DNA of 64,000 nucleotides from Deuterostichococcus epilithicus (Eukaryota > Chlorophyta > Trebouxiophyceae > Prasiolales > Stichococcaceae), in assembly GCA_033439295.1 (NCBI GenBank), contig JAVTLE010000014.1:3410001-3474000 (forward strand), given 5' to 3'. How positions within the stretch are numbered: position 1 is the first letter of the stretch; each line of letters starts with the position of its first letter. The notes beneath the pieces are model-generated. The model searched no databases. It worked only from the letters and a program-made list of their open reading frames with translations, and was not told the DNA's origin. Made by a program: the position numbers and the translations under genes. Of this stretch, positions 50,116 through 61,730 are shown piece after piece.

Positions 50116-52422
50116 ATGCCGGCAATGCAGGAAAGCGTTCCGCTCAGCGCGCTCAAGGTCCAGAAGAAGCGGCCGTACTTCTTTGGTCGAGACTACACTG
50201 AGACGGACGTTGGCTACCTGGCGTTCTTCGGCGCAATGCACACCATCGCACTTGTTGGCGGACCGCTCACCTTCTCCTGGGAGGCACTGCAGGTAAGCTG
50301 GTACTTGTCATTCGCAGGAGCAGGAAAGCATAGCTTGCGCAAGATGCTTCGGCTGCTGCATGCATGAGAACTTTCTTCAATCGCACAGCATCCCTGCAAC
50401 TGTCTGTGCGGGGTGGGCGGTACGGCTGTGAAGATGCATCTCCCTGCAGGTGGCTGTGGCAGGATACCTTCTCACAGGCTGGCTTGGCCTCAGCCTGTCC
50501 TATCACAGGTAACTGCGACACGACTGCCACAGACTGGTCAGATGCTCTCGCTTCTCAAACCAAGTGTTGTTTCTCGTCGGCCAACGTCGGAGTGCTGTGC
50601 AACCGCAGGCAGCTGTCACATCAGAGCTTCCGGTGCCCAAAGCTGCTGGAGTTTTTTCTCGCGTACTGCGGCGTGCTCAGCTTCGAAGGCGACCCCGTCG
50701 AGTGGTGCGTCTGTGGTGCTCTGTTTTCTTGCTGAGTACCGAAGTCACTCAACTTTTGGCAACACACATCACCACCCGAGTTGCTAATTCGTGCAGGTCG
50801 AAGAATCACAGGTGACGCCGTGCCTGCATCGAGCGCTGTCTGCCGCGCAAAAGGCTGTGTTCCTGCAGCAGCATGGGTTTGCTTCCTAAAAGTAGTGGAT
50901 CACTTACAGCTCTTGCACTGCAGGTGGCACCACTTGCACTCAGACACCCCGGCGGACCGCCACACACCGCGCGACGGACTGTGGCATGCACACCTGGGCT
51001 GGCTGGTGAGCGCCTGGCACAGGCAGAGCATCAGAGCGTCCTGTCCTTGAGTCGTCCGTCCACAAAGCTCTGCTGCTGCGCATTGCTTGCAGACTGTCAT
51101 GAGCATGTACCTTAACTACGCTTAAATTCATAAATGCACAGTTCGACGAGCAGCTGGCGGGCACGCGGGTCGACTCCCGGGGCAACATGAAGGTGATGTT
51201 AATTTCCCACTCGTTTACTCCACTCGTTCGAGACCCTGGCTTGTGTTAATACGTGTTGGCTGCTCTTGTTGTGGCACTCTCTGTCAATGCGTGTCGGCTG
51301 CTCTTGTTGTGGAAATCTCTGTCATCAATGCATGTCGGCTGCTCTTGTTGCAGGACTCCCTGTCGGCGCCCTGGTTCTACAAGTGCGGTTTTTTTATCCA
51401 CTCGTTTTCTCCACTCGTTCGAGACCCTGGCTTGTGTCAATGCATGTCGGCTGCTCTTGCTGTGGGGCGGCAAGCAGCACTGGTGCTGACTGGCGCTGGA
51501 TCGACGGCACATCTAATTCTTGGTCATATCTGCAACCACTGAAACATCACAGGGAGTCGCCGGAGTTTTACGGCTGGATTAGGCAAACGTACATGTACCA
51601 CCAGCTGGGGCAGGCGGCGCTGCTCACGCTGTGGGGCGGACTCCCCTTCCTCGTCTGGGTGTCCACTTGACCAGCCACTCCAGTCTTTTGGTCTGTAGTT
51701 GACTGCTTTACACGGTCCATTCTCTAAAACTTACTTGAGGCAAATGGGTCGAGGGCCTTCATATTCTGGCTGCGCAGGGATTTGTGATCAGGGTTCTGGT
51801 GACCATGCACATGACCTGGTGCGCAGGCTCGACACGCATTGCGTGTCGCTCGAAATGGTGATGGAGGCTGACCTGGAAACCCCACGTGTACTTGAACAAG
51901 CACAAGTGTAACAGTGCGACTCTGTGTCGTGGAACCATATATGGTCGTCTTTCTGACGCACAGCATCAGCCATCCACCGTGCAAACGCGCCAGCTGCACT
52001 GCTGGCGCAGGCTGGTGAACTCTGCGGTACACATCTGGGGGACGCAGACCTACAGGACTGGTGATGAGGCGCGCAACAACTGGCTGGTCGCCCTGCTGGT
52101 GTTTGGTGAGCGATTGCCGCTCGCTGTCATGTGCAGAGCCGTCAGTTGTCACAGTCGCGGCAGGCCAGTGTCCCCGTGCTACGGCCCCACCGGCTGCTTC
52201 GGTCAGCGACAGCACTCCGAAAGGCGGTGTGGCGGTGCTGCAGGCGATGGCTGGCACTGCAACCACCACGCATTCCAGGAGAGCGCGGCGCACGGCCTGG
52301 AGTGGTGGCAGGTCGACGCGAGCTACTGGTTGATACGCTCTATGGAGGCAGTGGGCTTGGCGTGGGACGTGAAGCGGCCCACGGAGCGGCAGAAGGCGCG
52401 GCTGCGGCTGCCGGCCGCCTGA
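50116..52422 (+). CDS. Membrane acyl desaturase (ADS/FAD5, delta-9 type)
   Basis: Di-iron fatty acyl desaturase of the stearoyl-CoA-desaturase-like plant family (ADS, FAD5). Eleven exons in phase: 50116-50292, 50450-50508, 50609-50704, 50797-50811, 50924-51005, 51142-51192, 51354-51382, 51553-51658, 51778-51818, 52011-52105, 52244-52422; 930 nt, 309 codons plus stop. It starts MPAMQESVPLSALKVQKKR, or at an upstream leader exon. Histidine boxes: SYHRQLSHQSF (HxxxxH), NHRWHHLHSD (HxxHH), and GDGWHCNHHAFQ where the usual third box HNNHH reads HCNHH. Hydrophobic pairs precede box 1 (VGYLAFFGAMHTIALVGG; AVAGYLLTGWLGLSL) and follow box 2 (AALLTLWGGLPFLVW; GFVIRVLVTMHMTW). Box 2 is completed by a 15-nt exon. 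The 29-nt exon 7 sits between two introns that share repeats. Acyl position and lipid substrate cannot be told from sequence. Confidence 0.92.
50797..50811 (+). other. 15-nt microexon of the desaturase
   Basis: GTCGAAGAATCACAG lies between GTGCAG and GTGACG. It enters and leaves in phase 2 and supplies residues SKNHR between ...GDPVEW and WHHLHSD. The result aligns with the family pattern GDPxxWVSxHRYHH; without it box 2 would lack its first histidine and arginine. Confidence 0.85.
51201..51466 (+). repeat. Repeats flanking desaturase exon 7
   Basis: A block of about 74 bp (CACTCGTTTACTCCACTCGT at about 51209 through GGCTGCTCTTGTTGTGG at 51258) recurs about 190 bp later (from about 51393 to 51466). 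Within the first intron the unit GTCGGCTGCTCTTGTTG is itself repeated (51258, 51296, 51337). The exon acceptor belongs to the third copy, which has GCAG where the others have GTGG. Confidence 0.88.
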
Positions 52423-52912
52423 GCAGATTGACTTGGTAGGGGTGAATTGCAGCAGCAAAGGGTGCGGCTGCGAGTGCGGCTGCGGCTGGCCGTTGCCTGA
52501 GCACATGAGGAAGGGGCCATTGTCAGAATTGGTTGGGCCCCGCGCCAGCAGGCCTGCGACGATATTGTGCATGTTCCCGGAGAGGTGACTGTGGAGAGGT
52601 GACTGTGGAGAGATGGCTGTGGAAAGACGGCCGCTAGTGTACACCACTGTTTGTGGCATTGCTGCACGAGTACATGATCAACTGAACGCCGGGGCATCGA
52701 CGGTGTCCAGAGTGCTTAGCATCCGTATTTGTATACGTTGGTGAGGGCTGTGTTTTGAGACCGGGGGGAGGTCCGGTGCCTGGTGAATCGCGTGTGCCTG
52801 CGCCACTGTATGAAATTCTTGGGATTTGTGAAATTTGCTGCTATACGTTTCAGACGAATGACACAAGCATAGACTGTGCTCAAAAATGTGGTTTCATTCG
52901 ACTGCTCCACGC
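52423..52912. other. Convergent intergenic region
   Basis: 490 bp between the stops of the desaturase (plus) and the SelD fusion (minus). It includes three tandem units of GGTGACTGTGGAGA type at about 52583-52625. No gene recognised. Confidence 0.6.
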
Positions 52913-55900
52913 CTACACAATGTCGATGGCAGAAGGCCCCTGCGCTGTCTGGCCAATGATGGCTGCGTGAGCATAGCCCAGCGAGCGCAGCTCGTCCAGG
53001 CACTCTCCTGCTCTGTCCGCCGGCACGCCCGCCAACAGCCCGCCGCCTGGTTTGCAAACGATTAACGAGGTGGGAGTTCCCAACAGGAAACAACATTGCC
53101 CTTCCGTCAAGTCAGCTGTGACAGCACGGTACGGATGCAGTGCGCCACCGTGCAGTCCTGCAGGAGAACCATATTGGAGTGGCAGGCGGCGCCACCAACA
53201 TGGCTGATGCAATGCGTGTGCACCCGTCTGCGGGTCCAGCAGCAGCGGCCACCGCGGGTGGCTCCGCGCAGCGCCCGCGCCGCGCACGGCGCGCGCTGCC
53301 TGCGCGTTCTGGGGCGCCAGGGAGCTGGCGATGCCGGCCGCCAGCACCGCCTCGGCGCCGGGCAGCGCCGGCACGGCCTCCACCCGCAGAGTGGCGCTCA
53401 CCTGCAAGGTGGGGCCCCACTGTTGAAAGCAATGCCAGCTGGCAGAGCGCCTGCTGATGACGAGCGAAGGGCAGGTTTGCTGCAGCGCACCAGCCGAGCC
53501 TGCATCCGTTTGGAGTTGTGTGTTCAGCTAGCAGCACATGCAGATCAATGCTGGGCGAACTGGCAGCTCAAACCTGTGCCGGCGATGGCCATTCGCCATG
53601 GCGGTCAGCACGGTGCAGCGACTTCGCCAAGCACGAAACTGATGTCAGACGACGAATTGCAGGCTAGGACCACCGCACCTGGGATGCACGCGTCATCTCC
53701 TCCAGGTGGCCCAGCAGCCCGAAGCCGGTGACGTCTGTGCACCCTGTAGCGCCATGCCGCCGCAGGCACGCAGCCGCGCCCGCATTCGACCGCTGCATGG
53801 AGTCCAGCGCCGCTGCACGGCAGTTTTGAACGGTACACCATGTCAAGTCTGCGTGTCCCTGCTGCGCATCTCTGACGATGCACTGCGCCGCCGGCGCCTG
53901 AGACAGTGCATCCACCTGCTGCAGATGCCCATAGTCAGAGTGACTCCAGTGCCGCCTCCATGATACGCTCATCGATCGGCTGCGGACGCACGCTAAGTTC
54001 AGCACACGACGACAGCCACAGACGCTCTGGGGACGCAACCGCGCTCACGCACCGGCGACCCAGGAGCCCTTGGCCTTCAGGCGCATGTGCGCTGCAAAGA
54101 CTGCGCCAGATCCGAGCGCCTTCGTCAGCAGCAGCGCCTGCCCCGGCTGCAGCCCGCCCTTGCGCAGCAGCTCCGATTCCAGCGCAGTGCCTGTCGGCCG
54201 CAGCAGCTGGCTGAAACGTGCAGGCAACCAGGCTCACTGCTTGCAGATAGATGCAGAAGTCGCGCTGCCCACAGCGAAGCAAAGCCAGGTTGTCGCAGCC
54301 GCTTGCAGACTGTGGCGAGGACAGCTGCACAGTTTGTTTCTGCCAGTGAATGCTGCAGCGGGAGGCGCTGCCGCCACAGGACAAACTGCCGAGGCGATGC
54401 ACCGTTTGGATCAGGGGTGAGCGGCAGCCGAGCACCCATGGACGACTGCTGACTCAAGCCGCCATGCATCCCTGCTTGCAGAGCCCCGCGCTGTCACAAG
54501 TGAGGCGTGTCGCGCGCCTGTGATGGCGAAGCCCAGGGCAGCCTCGGGGCCCTCGCAGGAGTGGCCGCCCACGAGGGCGCAGCCCGCGGCGGACAGCACG
54601 CTGGCGGCGCCCGCCATCATCTGAAACAGCTCCTCCTCCATCTGCGGAGCGCGAGCCGAAATGCACGTCCAATCAGGCGACCGTGCGAGCAGAGGTGTGC
54701 TGACACGGGTGCTGCCATATGACAGCGGAGCGACCCCATATTGAATCAAGAGAAGCACACCCCACGAGCTTCGTGCTGTAGAAGGCCCAACTGTGCACCC
54801 CAGACGAGGCAGCAGCTCAGACTCTGCAGGCCAGCCGCACAGTGTGCGGAGCAGGACCTCGCCTGCGCCTCGGCTGCATAGGGCACGACCGCAATGGCCA
54901 GTGCGGTCGCCGGTGCGGCGCCCATGGCGGAGCAGTCCCCGAGCGCATGCTCCGCCGCAACGCGGCCGAACAGCCAAGGGTCGGACACAGAGGCGCGGAA
55001 GAAGTCCACAGTCTGCACGCTGACGTGGCCGCGCGGCGGCGCCGCGACGATGGCGGCGTCGTCGGGGGAGTCCAGGCCGACCAGGAGGTCTGGGTTGCTG
55101 TGCGACTCGCTCCGCAGCCGGTGCAGCACGCGGCCCAGCGCGCCAGCGCCCACCTACGTGATTTGGAGTTCGAGGTTTCGGAAACACCGAATTTCAGCAC
55201 ATCAGGGGATACAGGCGCACGAGAGATACATTCGAGCTGCAGGAGGGCGCGTCAGCCTGCAGTGGCTTAGCAGGCAGGCGCAGACTTGTGGCATCACAGC
55301 GGCAGAGCTGCGACGCCGCTGCCCTGCCTTCAGTGCTGCCTGCGCCAGGATCGACTGGAACGCATGCACAAGGTTGATCAGGGTCCAGCGCCCTCGTGGG
55401 GCAGCACGATCCAACAGCACCTTCGAGGCGCAGCCGGCGCAGCGCATCGCCGCGGCGGCGAGTACGCTCTCAGCGCCGTTGCCAGCTGCGGCGGCCGCCG
55501 CCCGCTGCTCCGCCGCCGCGTTGGCTGGGGCCGCCGGCGCCATCTGCATGTCTGCCAGCGCGGCGCCGTACATGGCCATCCACTTGTGGTCTATCCAGTC
55601 CTTCAGGCTCCACAGCCAGTCCGCCTGCGCACACACAAGGCTGCATCATTCTTGATTCGAGACCCTCGATGTCGAATGCAATGACCACCAAGTCTTGGAC
55701 AGAGTTGTTGGAATCAAGCGAATTGTCGCCTCCATCTTGTTCTGGCGCGTGAGGCAGCGGGGTACCTCGAAGCACAGCCAGCCCTTGCTGGCGATGGCGT
55801 GCTTGCGGCCGGTGGTGATGAGGCTCAAGAACGTCTTCTGCGGCGAGAACACCTGCAGCGGCTTGCCCAGCAGGAGCCTGCGCTTGACACACAGACAAGC

Positions 55901-58466
55901 GTGACTTCATCAGGAAGCGATTCTGAGTGATCGCCTGCAGCTTCTTTATGACTTCCGAGGCTGGTCTTCTTTGCCGTATCTGAGGAGGGTGGGGCTGCAG
56001 CAGCCCTCTGGCCGGCCTACTTTTCGGTGCCTGTCTCGCTGCCTTGCAGGCTTACCTTCGCAGGTTCTCTGCCAGCACTGGACCCTGGCGCACGGCAAAC
56101 ACGCCGGCCTTGGGTCGCGGGTCCACCGCCGATGACGCCACATCGCCGACGGCAAACACATCGTGCGGGCCGCCGGCGCAGCGCAGAAACTCGTCGATGC
56201 AGATGAAGCCGTCGCGGTCTGCGGCAGGCGCAACAGACCTCTACCCGACCATGCGCTCAGTAAGAACTGTCGCAGTGGCAGAGGTTGCGCAGTTGCAAGC
56301 AGTAGCGGCATGGCTTGAGGTGTATCAGGATGCACAAGAGTGCCTGGCAGGAGCAGCCCGGCCCTGAACCAGCCCCGCCGCAACAGCTTCTCTGTGCACA
56401 GCTAGCCACTTGTGCGACCCCCCGCACGCAACCGCAGCGGCCAGCGCACCTGTGGGCAGGCCGCAGCCGCCGACCCAGGCTGCGGGCGCCGCCTGGGTGC
56501 ACCACAGGCACTCGTCGAACTCCGCGGTGCCGCCGTCTGCAAGCAGCAGCCGCCCCTCCTCGACGCTCTCAATCGCTGCGTGCTCCCTGACGGCCACGCC
56601 AAATGCAGCTGCCTCCCGCAGCGCGGCGGCCCGTGCAGCTGGCGGATGGGACTCGAGTATCCTGCTGCGAGAGTACAGCCTGCAGGCCACAATGAAAGGC
56701 ATCTGAGATGACTCCATAAAGGTTGCGAATGAGTTGTGCCCCTGTGATTAGCGTCGTTCTTGACTCGCTTTGCATGCACCCAAGCGATGCAGCCATTGGC
56801 AGCGTCCCCTCCTGGCCTTGTGCATAAGCGAAGCAGAACAGGTACGCCGGCAGGCGGTGGACAAGACCCGTCCGCTGATGCAGGGGCGCAGGGAAGGCAC
56901 ATGCGCGATCTCTCATGCCGATGCAGATAATCACGAGATGGCTGGCCGCTCAGACGCCGGCCGCCCCCGCGCGTCGAGCTCCTTCCGCAGCCTGTGAGCA
57001 AGCGCCAGTGTGAGCTCGATGCCGCCGGCACCGCCACCTACCACCGCCACTCGCAGCGCTTTGCGGTTCGACTCCAGCACCTGGCTCAACATCAGCTCAA
57101 AGCGCTCCACCAGCCTGCGCATTCCGCAATTACGTTCTTGGCCAACATCATTGCAGTTCAAGTACGACGAACATGTGCGGCATCCTGCTGTGGGATGAGC
57201 AGACAAGTGCGCGCTTGTGGCGGGTGGGTCTGCGAGTCGCTAGATTTGGGTCAAAAGGATGACGGGCTCGCAGTTCAGCAGCGGCAGCTCGCCTGGCGAT
57301 GGGCTTGACGGGCGTTGCAAACTGGAGCGCGCCCGGCACGGCGGTGGCTGCAGGCGTGATGCCAACATTGACCGACAGGACATCGTACACGATAGGCGGC
57401 CGCCCCTCCAGCAACACCTGCTTTGCCTGGCAAGGCCAACAGAGACTCGGTATGGTGGGTCTCATCTGGCTGGGGGCTGTCCCAAGCAAGGCTGCCGGTA
57501 CCAGCCTGCGACCCGCGTCCTGATGCACACCAGCGCTTGCATCGGCTGAGGCACCTCCAGCACCCCTAAATGGATGGGGCATCAAAAGGCTCTCGGGCAT
57601 AGCCAGCGGGCGTGACGGCCGCGGCAGCCGGTGAGTGATCCGGCACGAACCTGGGGGTCGATGCCAGTGGCGGAAGCGATCACCAGCCGCGCCCCGGCAA
57701 AGCCGGTCAGCAGCGAAACGTCCACGTGGCACTCCTCGTAGCTGTAGTAGCCCGCCACGTAGCCCGGCAGCATGCCGCTGCAGACCAGGCGCCATTATTG
57801 ATCAATGTGACCTGCAGGCTGCGCTGCCAGCACATGCCCATGGCTGGCGCCATGCGACGAGAGGGGTGGTACCGAGGACAGCTAGTGCAGCATGCACTCC
57901 ATGCGGAACCGACTGACCTGTATGGGGTGGCGATGTTGGCAGCGATCAGGGTGAATCGCACGCCCGGCACCGGGCGCATGCCAAACTGGCGCAGCACCTC
58001 CACATGCGGGTGCCCGCCTCCCAGCAGGACCACATCCTGACAGGAGCAGCGCGAGACAGTGTTGCTGCAGGTCGGCGTATCAACTTTCTGCGTTCTGGTC
58101 ATCATCGAGCGCTGGTGACAACCCTTGGTCCAGCGATGTGCACGGCGCCTGGCGTCAGGGCAGTTGCGCGGCACTAGGAGCGCCTATGGTCCCTCGACCT
58201 CGAAAGGGTTGCCTAGGTCGTGACAGACTCACCCTGATGATTGGTGGCGGTGGCTCGCTCATCATGCCCATAGCGGTGGACTCCGCCGCGGCTGCGGCGT
58301 GCAGCTCGCGGCGGCGGGCTGCTGCAGGGTGTGCCGCTGCTCCGTGGGAAATGCTGGTCAGGGTTTTCCGAGATAAACACCTGCGTTTGTTGCTATTACC
58401 TGCTGCAAGACGGCTCGTGACCTCACGTGTTGGTGTTGGGACGGCCCATACATGGAGGCATGCCAT
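52913..58466 (-). CDS. SELD: NADH-dehydrogenase-like / selenophosphate synthetase fusion
   Basis: SelD makes selenophosphate from selenide and ATP for selenocysteine synthesis. Exons 58233-58466, 57918-58036 and 57651-57777 join in phase: leader ending PPPIIR, then [19 protein letters not shown] (FAD-binding), [28 protein letters not shown]. The oxidoreductase continues with [12 protein letters not shown] (57.4 kb), [20 protein letters not shown] (NAD-binding, 57.05 kb), the FAD-binding AVGDVA motif (56.15 kb), and [18 protein letters not shown] (55.8 kb). SelD begins at 55.45 kb with [11 protein letters not shown], where the active site is cysteine, not selenocysteine. It continues [33 protein letters not shown] and [14 protein letters not shown] (55.1-54.9 kb), [16 protein letters not shown] (54.6 kb), [17 protein letters not shown] (54.1 kb), [17 protein letters not shown] (53.7 kb), WPLLLDPQT (53.2 kb) and [17 protein letters not shown], ending SAIDIV, stop 52913-52915. 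The fusion is known in some algae and bacteria. Confidence 0.93.
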
Positions 58467-59122
58467 GCGCTAACCGCCAGGATGGGGCACGAGCATGTGG
58501 CGCCAAGACGACACAGCAAGTGAAGAGATTGATGCAATCTTGCAGACCACCTCTCGTGTGAGGTGTGTCGCTGCATAAGCCAGCTTCTCCCACAGGGCGG
58601 TGTCGGAGCCATGCCATCGGAACACGTGCGTTGCAGCAGGCTACTAGGCCTCACGTAGTAGCAGCTGCACCCTTGCTCGATCGCAAAGGACCTCAAGAGG
58701 CTGTACGTTCATGCATGCTTCGCAGCGGCGGAACGAAATACATATCTTTGCCAGCTGCGCGGCGGATGCACCCTGCGTTGTGCACGGCTGAGGCACTCCT
58801 GATGCAGCCCTGAGTATTCTTGACTGCTCTCAAAGCTCTTGCATAGAAAATCAGAGCTACGTTGCCGCTTCAAAGGCCATGGCATCCAGAAACCAGGCAT
58901 GCTCACTCATGGCCTGTATGCGGCAACACGACATCACAACATCAACACCTCGCAACATTAACACATTGAATCTGCTGCTTATCAGCTCCTGCCGCATTGA
59001 GATGAACAACTGCCTGACTACGCATGCTCTGAACCGCTCCGAGGGTGACGACTCCGAAGCAGGCTCCGGCGCGGCGCCCCGTTTGCGACAGCCAGGCCAG
59101 CGATGCAGCACGGGACCTCTGG
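58467..59122. promoter_or_regulatory. Divergent SelD / membrane-protein intergenic region
   Basis: Contains the upstream region of the SelD fusion and probably the unresolved first exon of the plus-strand membrane-protein gene. A plus frame from 58879 starts with ATG but is out of frame with the later exons. No regulatory element is named. Confidence 0.4.
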
Positions 59123-61730
59123 ATGCGGCTGCAAGGCGTGTACCTGTACGTCATCAAACACCGCGCGATGCGCAAACCGGCGCCCCACGAGATGGATGCC
59201 AAGACCGCGGCCCAGGCGCTGGCTGCATCCGTCAAGGGCTTCACTGCGGCCATTAAGAGCCCATACGTCATCGACAAGTTCGTCAAGTGAGTCTGCTGTC
59301 TGCGAGACTCTTTCTGCTGTGTGCGTGTTCCCTCATCAGGGTGGCTGTGTCATGCCCGTCTATCGTGGAACATGACCTTGCAAAGCATGAAGCCGCGCCC
59401 AAGGAGGGAGTGGCAATGCTGCATGCTGCAGGAGCGGCACCCCAATCCTGGCGACCCTCCTGGTGGTGTATCTTCTCGGCCGACTGCTGCTCGTCCCCAT
59501 CCAGGCCATGGGCCTCCTGGTAAGAAGTCTTTCCTCACATTCCTGGCCTGTCCACCCACTTGTGCATTGCCAGATTGAGTCCCTTCAGGCAAAGACGCCA
59601 GCCACAGGGCACCGGCAGACAGCGGCGCTCTGCCGCATCTCAAGCGCCGCACCCCTCCGTAGACACATGCAACTGCATGCGCAGGCGTGTCCGTCCGTCG
59701 TTCAACTTGTGTTTCTGCCGCAGGTGGGCGCATCGCGCGCCAAGTCTACAGAGTGGGGCCACGCGGCGCTGACCGACCTGGTGGCCTCCACCGCGCTGCT
59801 GCTGATGCTGCTCCTGCGCTCCTGGTTGCACAAGCCTATGTGCGCTCCCGCCCCTTGTTAGCAGCCGGCACTACGCTCCGCGCCTTCCCTGTCCGACAAC
59901 CGAAACCGATGCAGTGTGTCACTGGCTGTCCCGGATCGAGCGTGGCTGTCAAGATATGGGCGCTGTTAACTCGCCTTCTCCCTGGGGCCCTGCAGATTCA
60001 AATGCTTCATCCACACGCTGCGGGACGTGAACCCCCAACTGGCGCAGCAGGTACGGACTTGAAAGCGTCATCAATGCGTGGTTGATGCTTGTCCTCAATT
60101 GAGTTGTATCTATGCCTTGACCAGACCGTAGCACGCAACTGCTGGTGGTTGCACAGATCGAGACGACGCCCACCCTGCCAAAGCCACGTAAAGCTGGCGA
60201 GCAGGCGGAGTCAAAGCCGCTAACTTACAAGGTGCCAACATGTTTTTTGCTGCGCCAAGCGGTGTCATGTGCCGCTGGCGGCATTGCTGTGTCGTGTGCC
60301 GCAGGCGGCATTGCTGTACCTGCTTTACTTCTTGCGGCCTTGGGTTTCAGGCTCAGCAAAGAAAGCATGTTGCTGGAATTCTTTCCTCCCAGCATTCGAT
60401 GTCCTGTGGCTGACGTCATGGCCTGCCCTGCCACGCAGATTGGTCGCCTGATGCTGCTGTCTCTGCTGTCCACCCTGGGGCGGCGCACGCCTCTCGTACA
60501 GTGGTTTGTCGCACCAGCGGTGAGCTCGAACCGCATCCCGCAACGGCTGGCGCTCTGTTCCGGCGTCATGTCTGCTTTCCGCCGTGTTCATTGTTAATCT
60601 CCTCTGCCGGCGTGATGGCTGCCCCAGCCTTAGACTGCAACTGCCGGCATGATGGCTGCCCCACCCCTGGAATGCAACTGCGCATCTGCGGGGTGTCAGG
60701 TCCAGGCGGTCTGCCCCGCAGATGTTGTTTGGGTCGGGCGAGCGGCTGCTGGGCACCGAACGCGCTTTAATGCTGGCGGCGTTGGGCCTCATTCCCGCTT
60801 TCGCGCCTTGGGCGCTGGACTTCCTGCAGCTCTGGCGCTCCAGGTGCAGACACTCGCAGCACCGGCCTCACGACACTTGGGTTCTGCCATACAAACCCTG
60901 CACGATCCAGGCTGCACCTAGGGGTTTTAGAGTCTCAGCATTCGCAAGAAGGTAGTGCCACCGAATCGGTTGTGTGGCGCCGCCCGGCAGCGAGTGCACA
61001 CTGTGGCACCGGCTTGCAATCAGCTGCCGTCCGATCAGTCAGACCAGGTCAACGTGCACTTGCGCTCTCTCGAGCAAGGGTCTGTGCATCCAATCCTGAC
61101 AGCATCTGGATGTTGTCGCAGCCATGTCACTGGCTCGGAGCTGCTGAGCGACTACATCGCGCACGCTATCCCGGGCGAGAACCGCGACGAGTGGTACAGG
61201 TGTGCCACTGGCGGCCGCACGCCTTGTTATGGTGCCATCCTGTTTGCAGACCGATCATGACGCGGGTTTCGCAGATGTCCAAGCAGCTACAGCAGCGTTG
61301 GGGCAGGAGCGCATTTCGCTTGGGGAACTGGACTTCAGAGGAGTCCAGCCAACACGAGGGGTGCAGAATGTACACAGTGCTGTGACGTGGTCCATCTACG
61401 CTACAACTTGGATGCAGGAGCAACGAGGTCGCCATCTTCGTATTCCTGGCGCCGCAGCTGCTGCTCATGAAGCTGCCGATCATCGGGCCCCTGCTGTTCC
61501 TACCGGCCGCTGCCGCAGCGGCGTTTCTGGCGAACTTCCTGCATCGGCAGCCGGGCAATGCCCAGTTCCTGGCTGCCACAATGGCAGGCCCGGCCGCGGG
61601 CCAGTCAGCAGCGGATGCCCCGCCCGGCAGCGGCTGGCGCCTCGGGGCCCACAAGCGGCAAACAGGAGAGGCGCCTGCCACCAGGCCGGCGGTGCCGCCT
61701 TCAGCAGGCGGCACAGGTAAGCAGCAGTAA
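59123..61730 (+). CDS. Multipass membrane protein, EI24/CysZ-like (tentative)
   Basis: Exons read in order: LWMRLQGVYLYVIKHRAMRK ... SPYVIDKFVK (to about 59287); ILATLLVVYLLGRLLLVPIQ (59.45 kb); ASTALLLMLLLRSWLHKP (59.8 kb); CFIHTLRDVNPQLAQQ (60.0 kb); a charged linker IETTPTLPKPRKAGEQAESK (60.15 kb); AALLYLLYFLRPW (60.3 kb); LGTERALMLAALGLIPAFAP (60.75 kb); ELLSDYIAHAIPGENRDEWY (61.15 kb); IFVFLAPQLLLMKLPIIGPL and [19 protein letters not shown] (61.45 kb). A low-complexity tail ends at 61730. At least five hydrophobic segments are present. The PIIGPLLFLP segment resembles the EI24/CysZ/Rrt8-type domain, but this is recognition by eye. The first in-frame ATG is at 59123; an upstream exon joining at GCCAGCGATGCAGC (about 59093) is possible, so the start is unsure. 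The tail contains a good donor (GTAAGC), so the end is also unsure. Confidence 0.65.
60262..60315 (+). repeat. 27-bp tandem duplication over an acceptor
   Basis: GTGTCATGTGCCGCTGGCGG (60262) is followed by GTGTCGTGTGCCGCAGGCGG (60289), each ending GCATTGCTGT. Only the second copy has the CAG acceptor; it starts the exon AALLYLLYFLRPW. The first copy has CTG at the same place. Confidence 0.9.
60604..60677 (+). repeat. 37-bp tandem duplication in an intron
   Basis: CTGCCGGCGTGATGGCTGCC at 60604 recurs as CTGCCGGCATGATGGCTGCC at 60641, each followed by CCA and a diverged end with TGCAACTG. It lies in the intron before the exon starting at ATGTTGTTTGGG (about 60722). Confidence 0.85.

Noticed and set aside
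51241-51466. CRISPR-like repeat array
   Set aside because: Only a few imperfect copies with irregular spacing, located in introns of a eukaryotic desaturase gene.
53112-53537. Minus ORF overlapping the SelD C-terminal region
   Set aside because: Out of frame with the SelD motif-bearing exons; it is a shadow frame.
55430-55480. Selenocysteine (TGA) at the SelD active site
   Set aside because: The codon at the nucleophile position is cysteine (CAGCASK), and the frame is open without readthrough.
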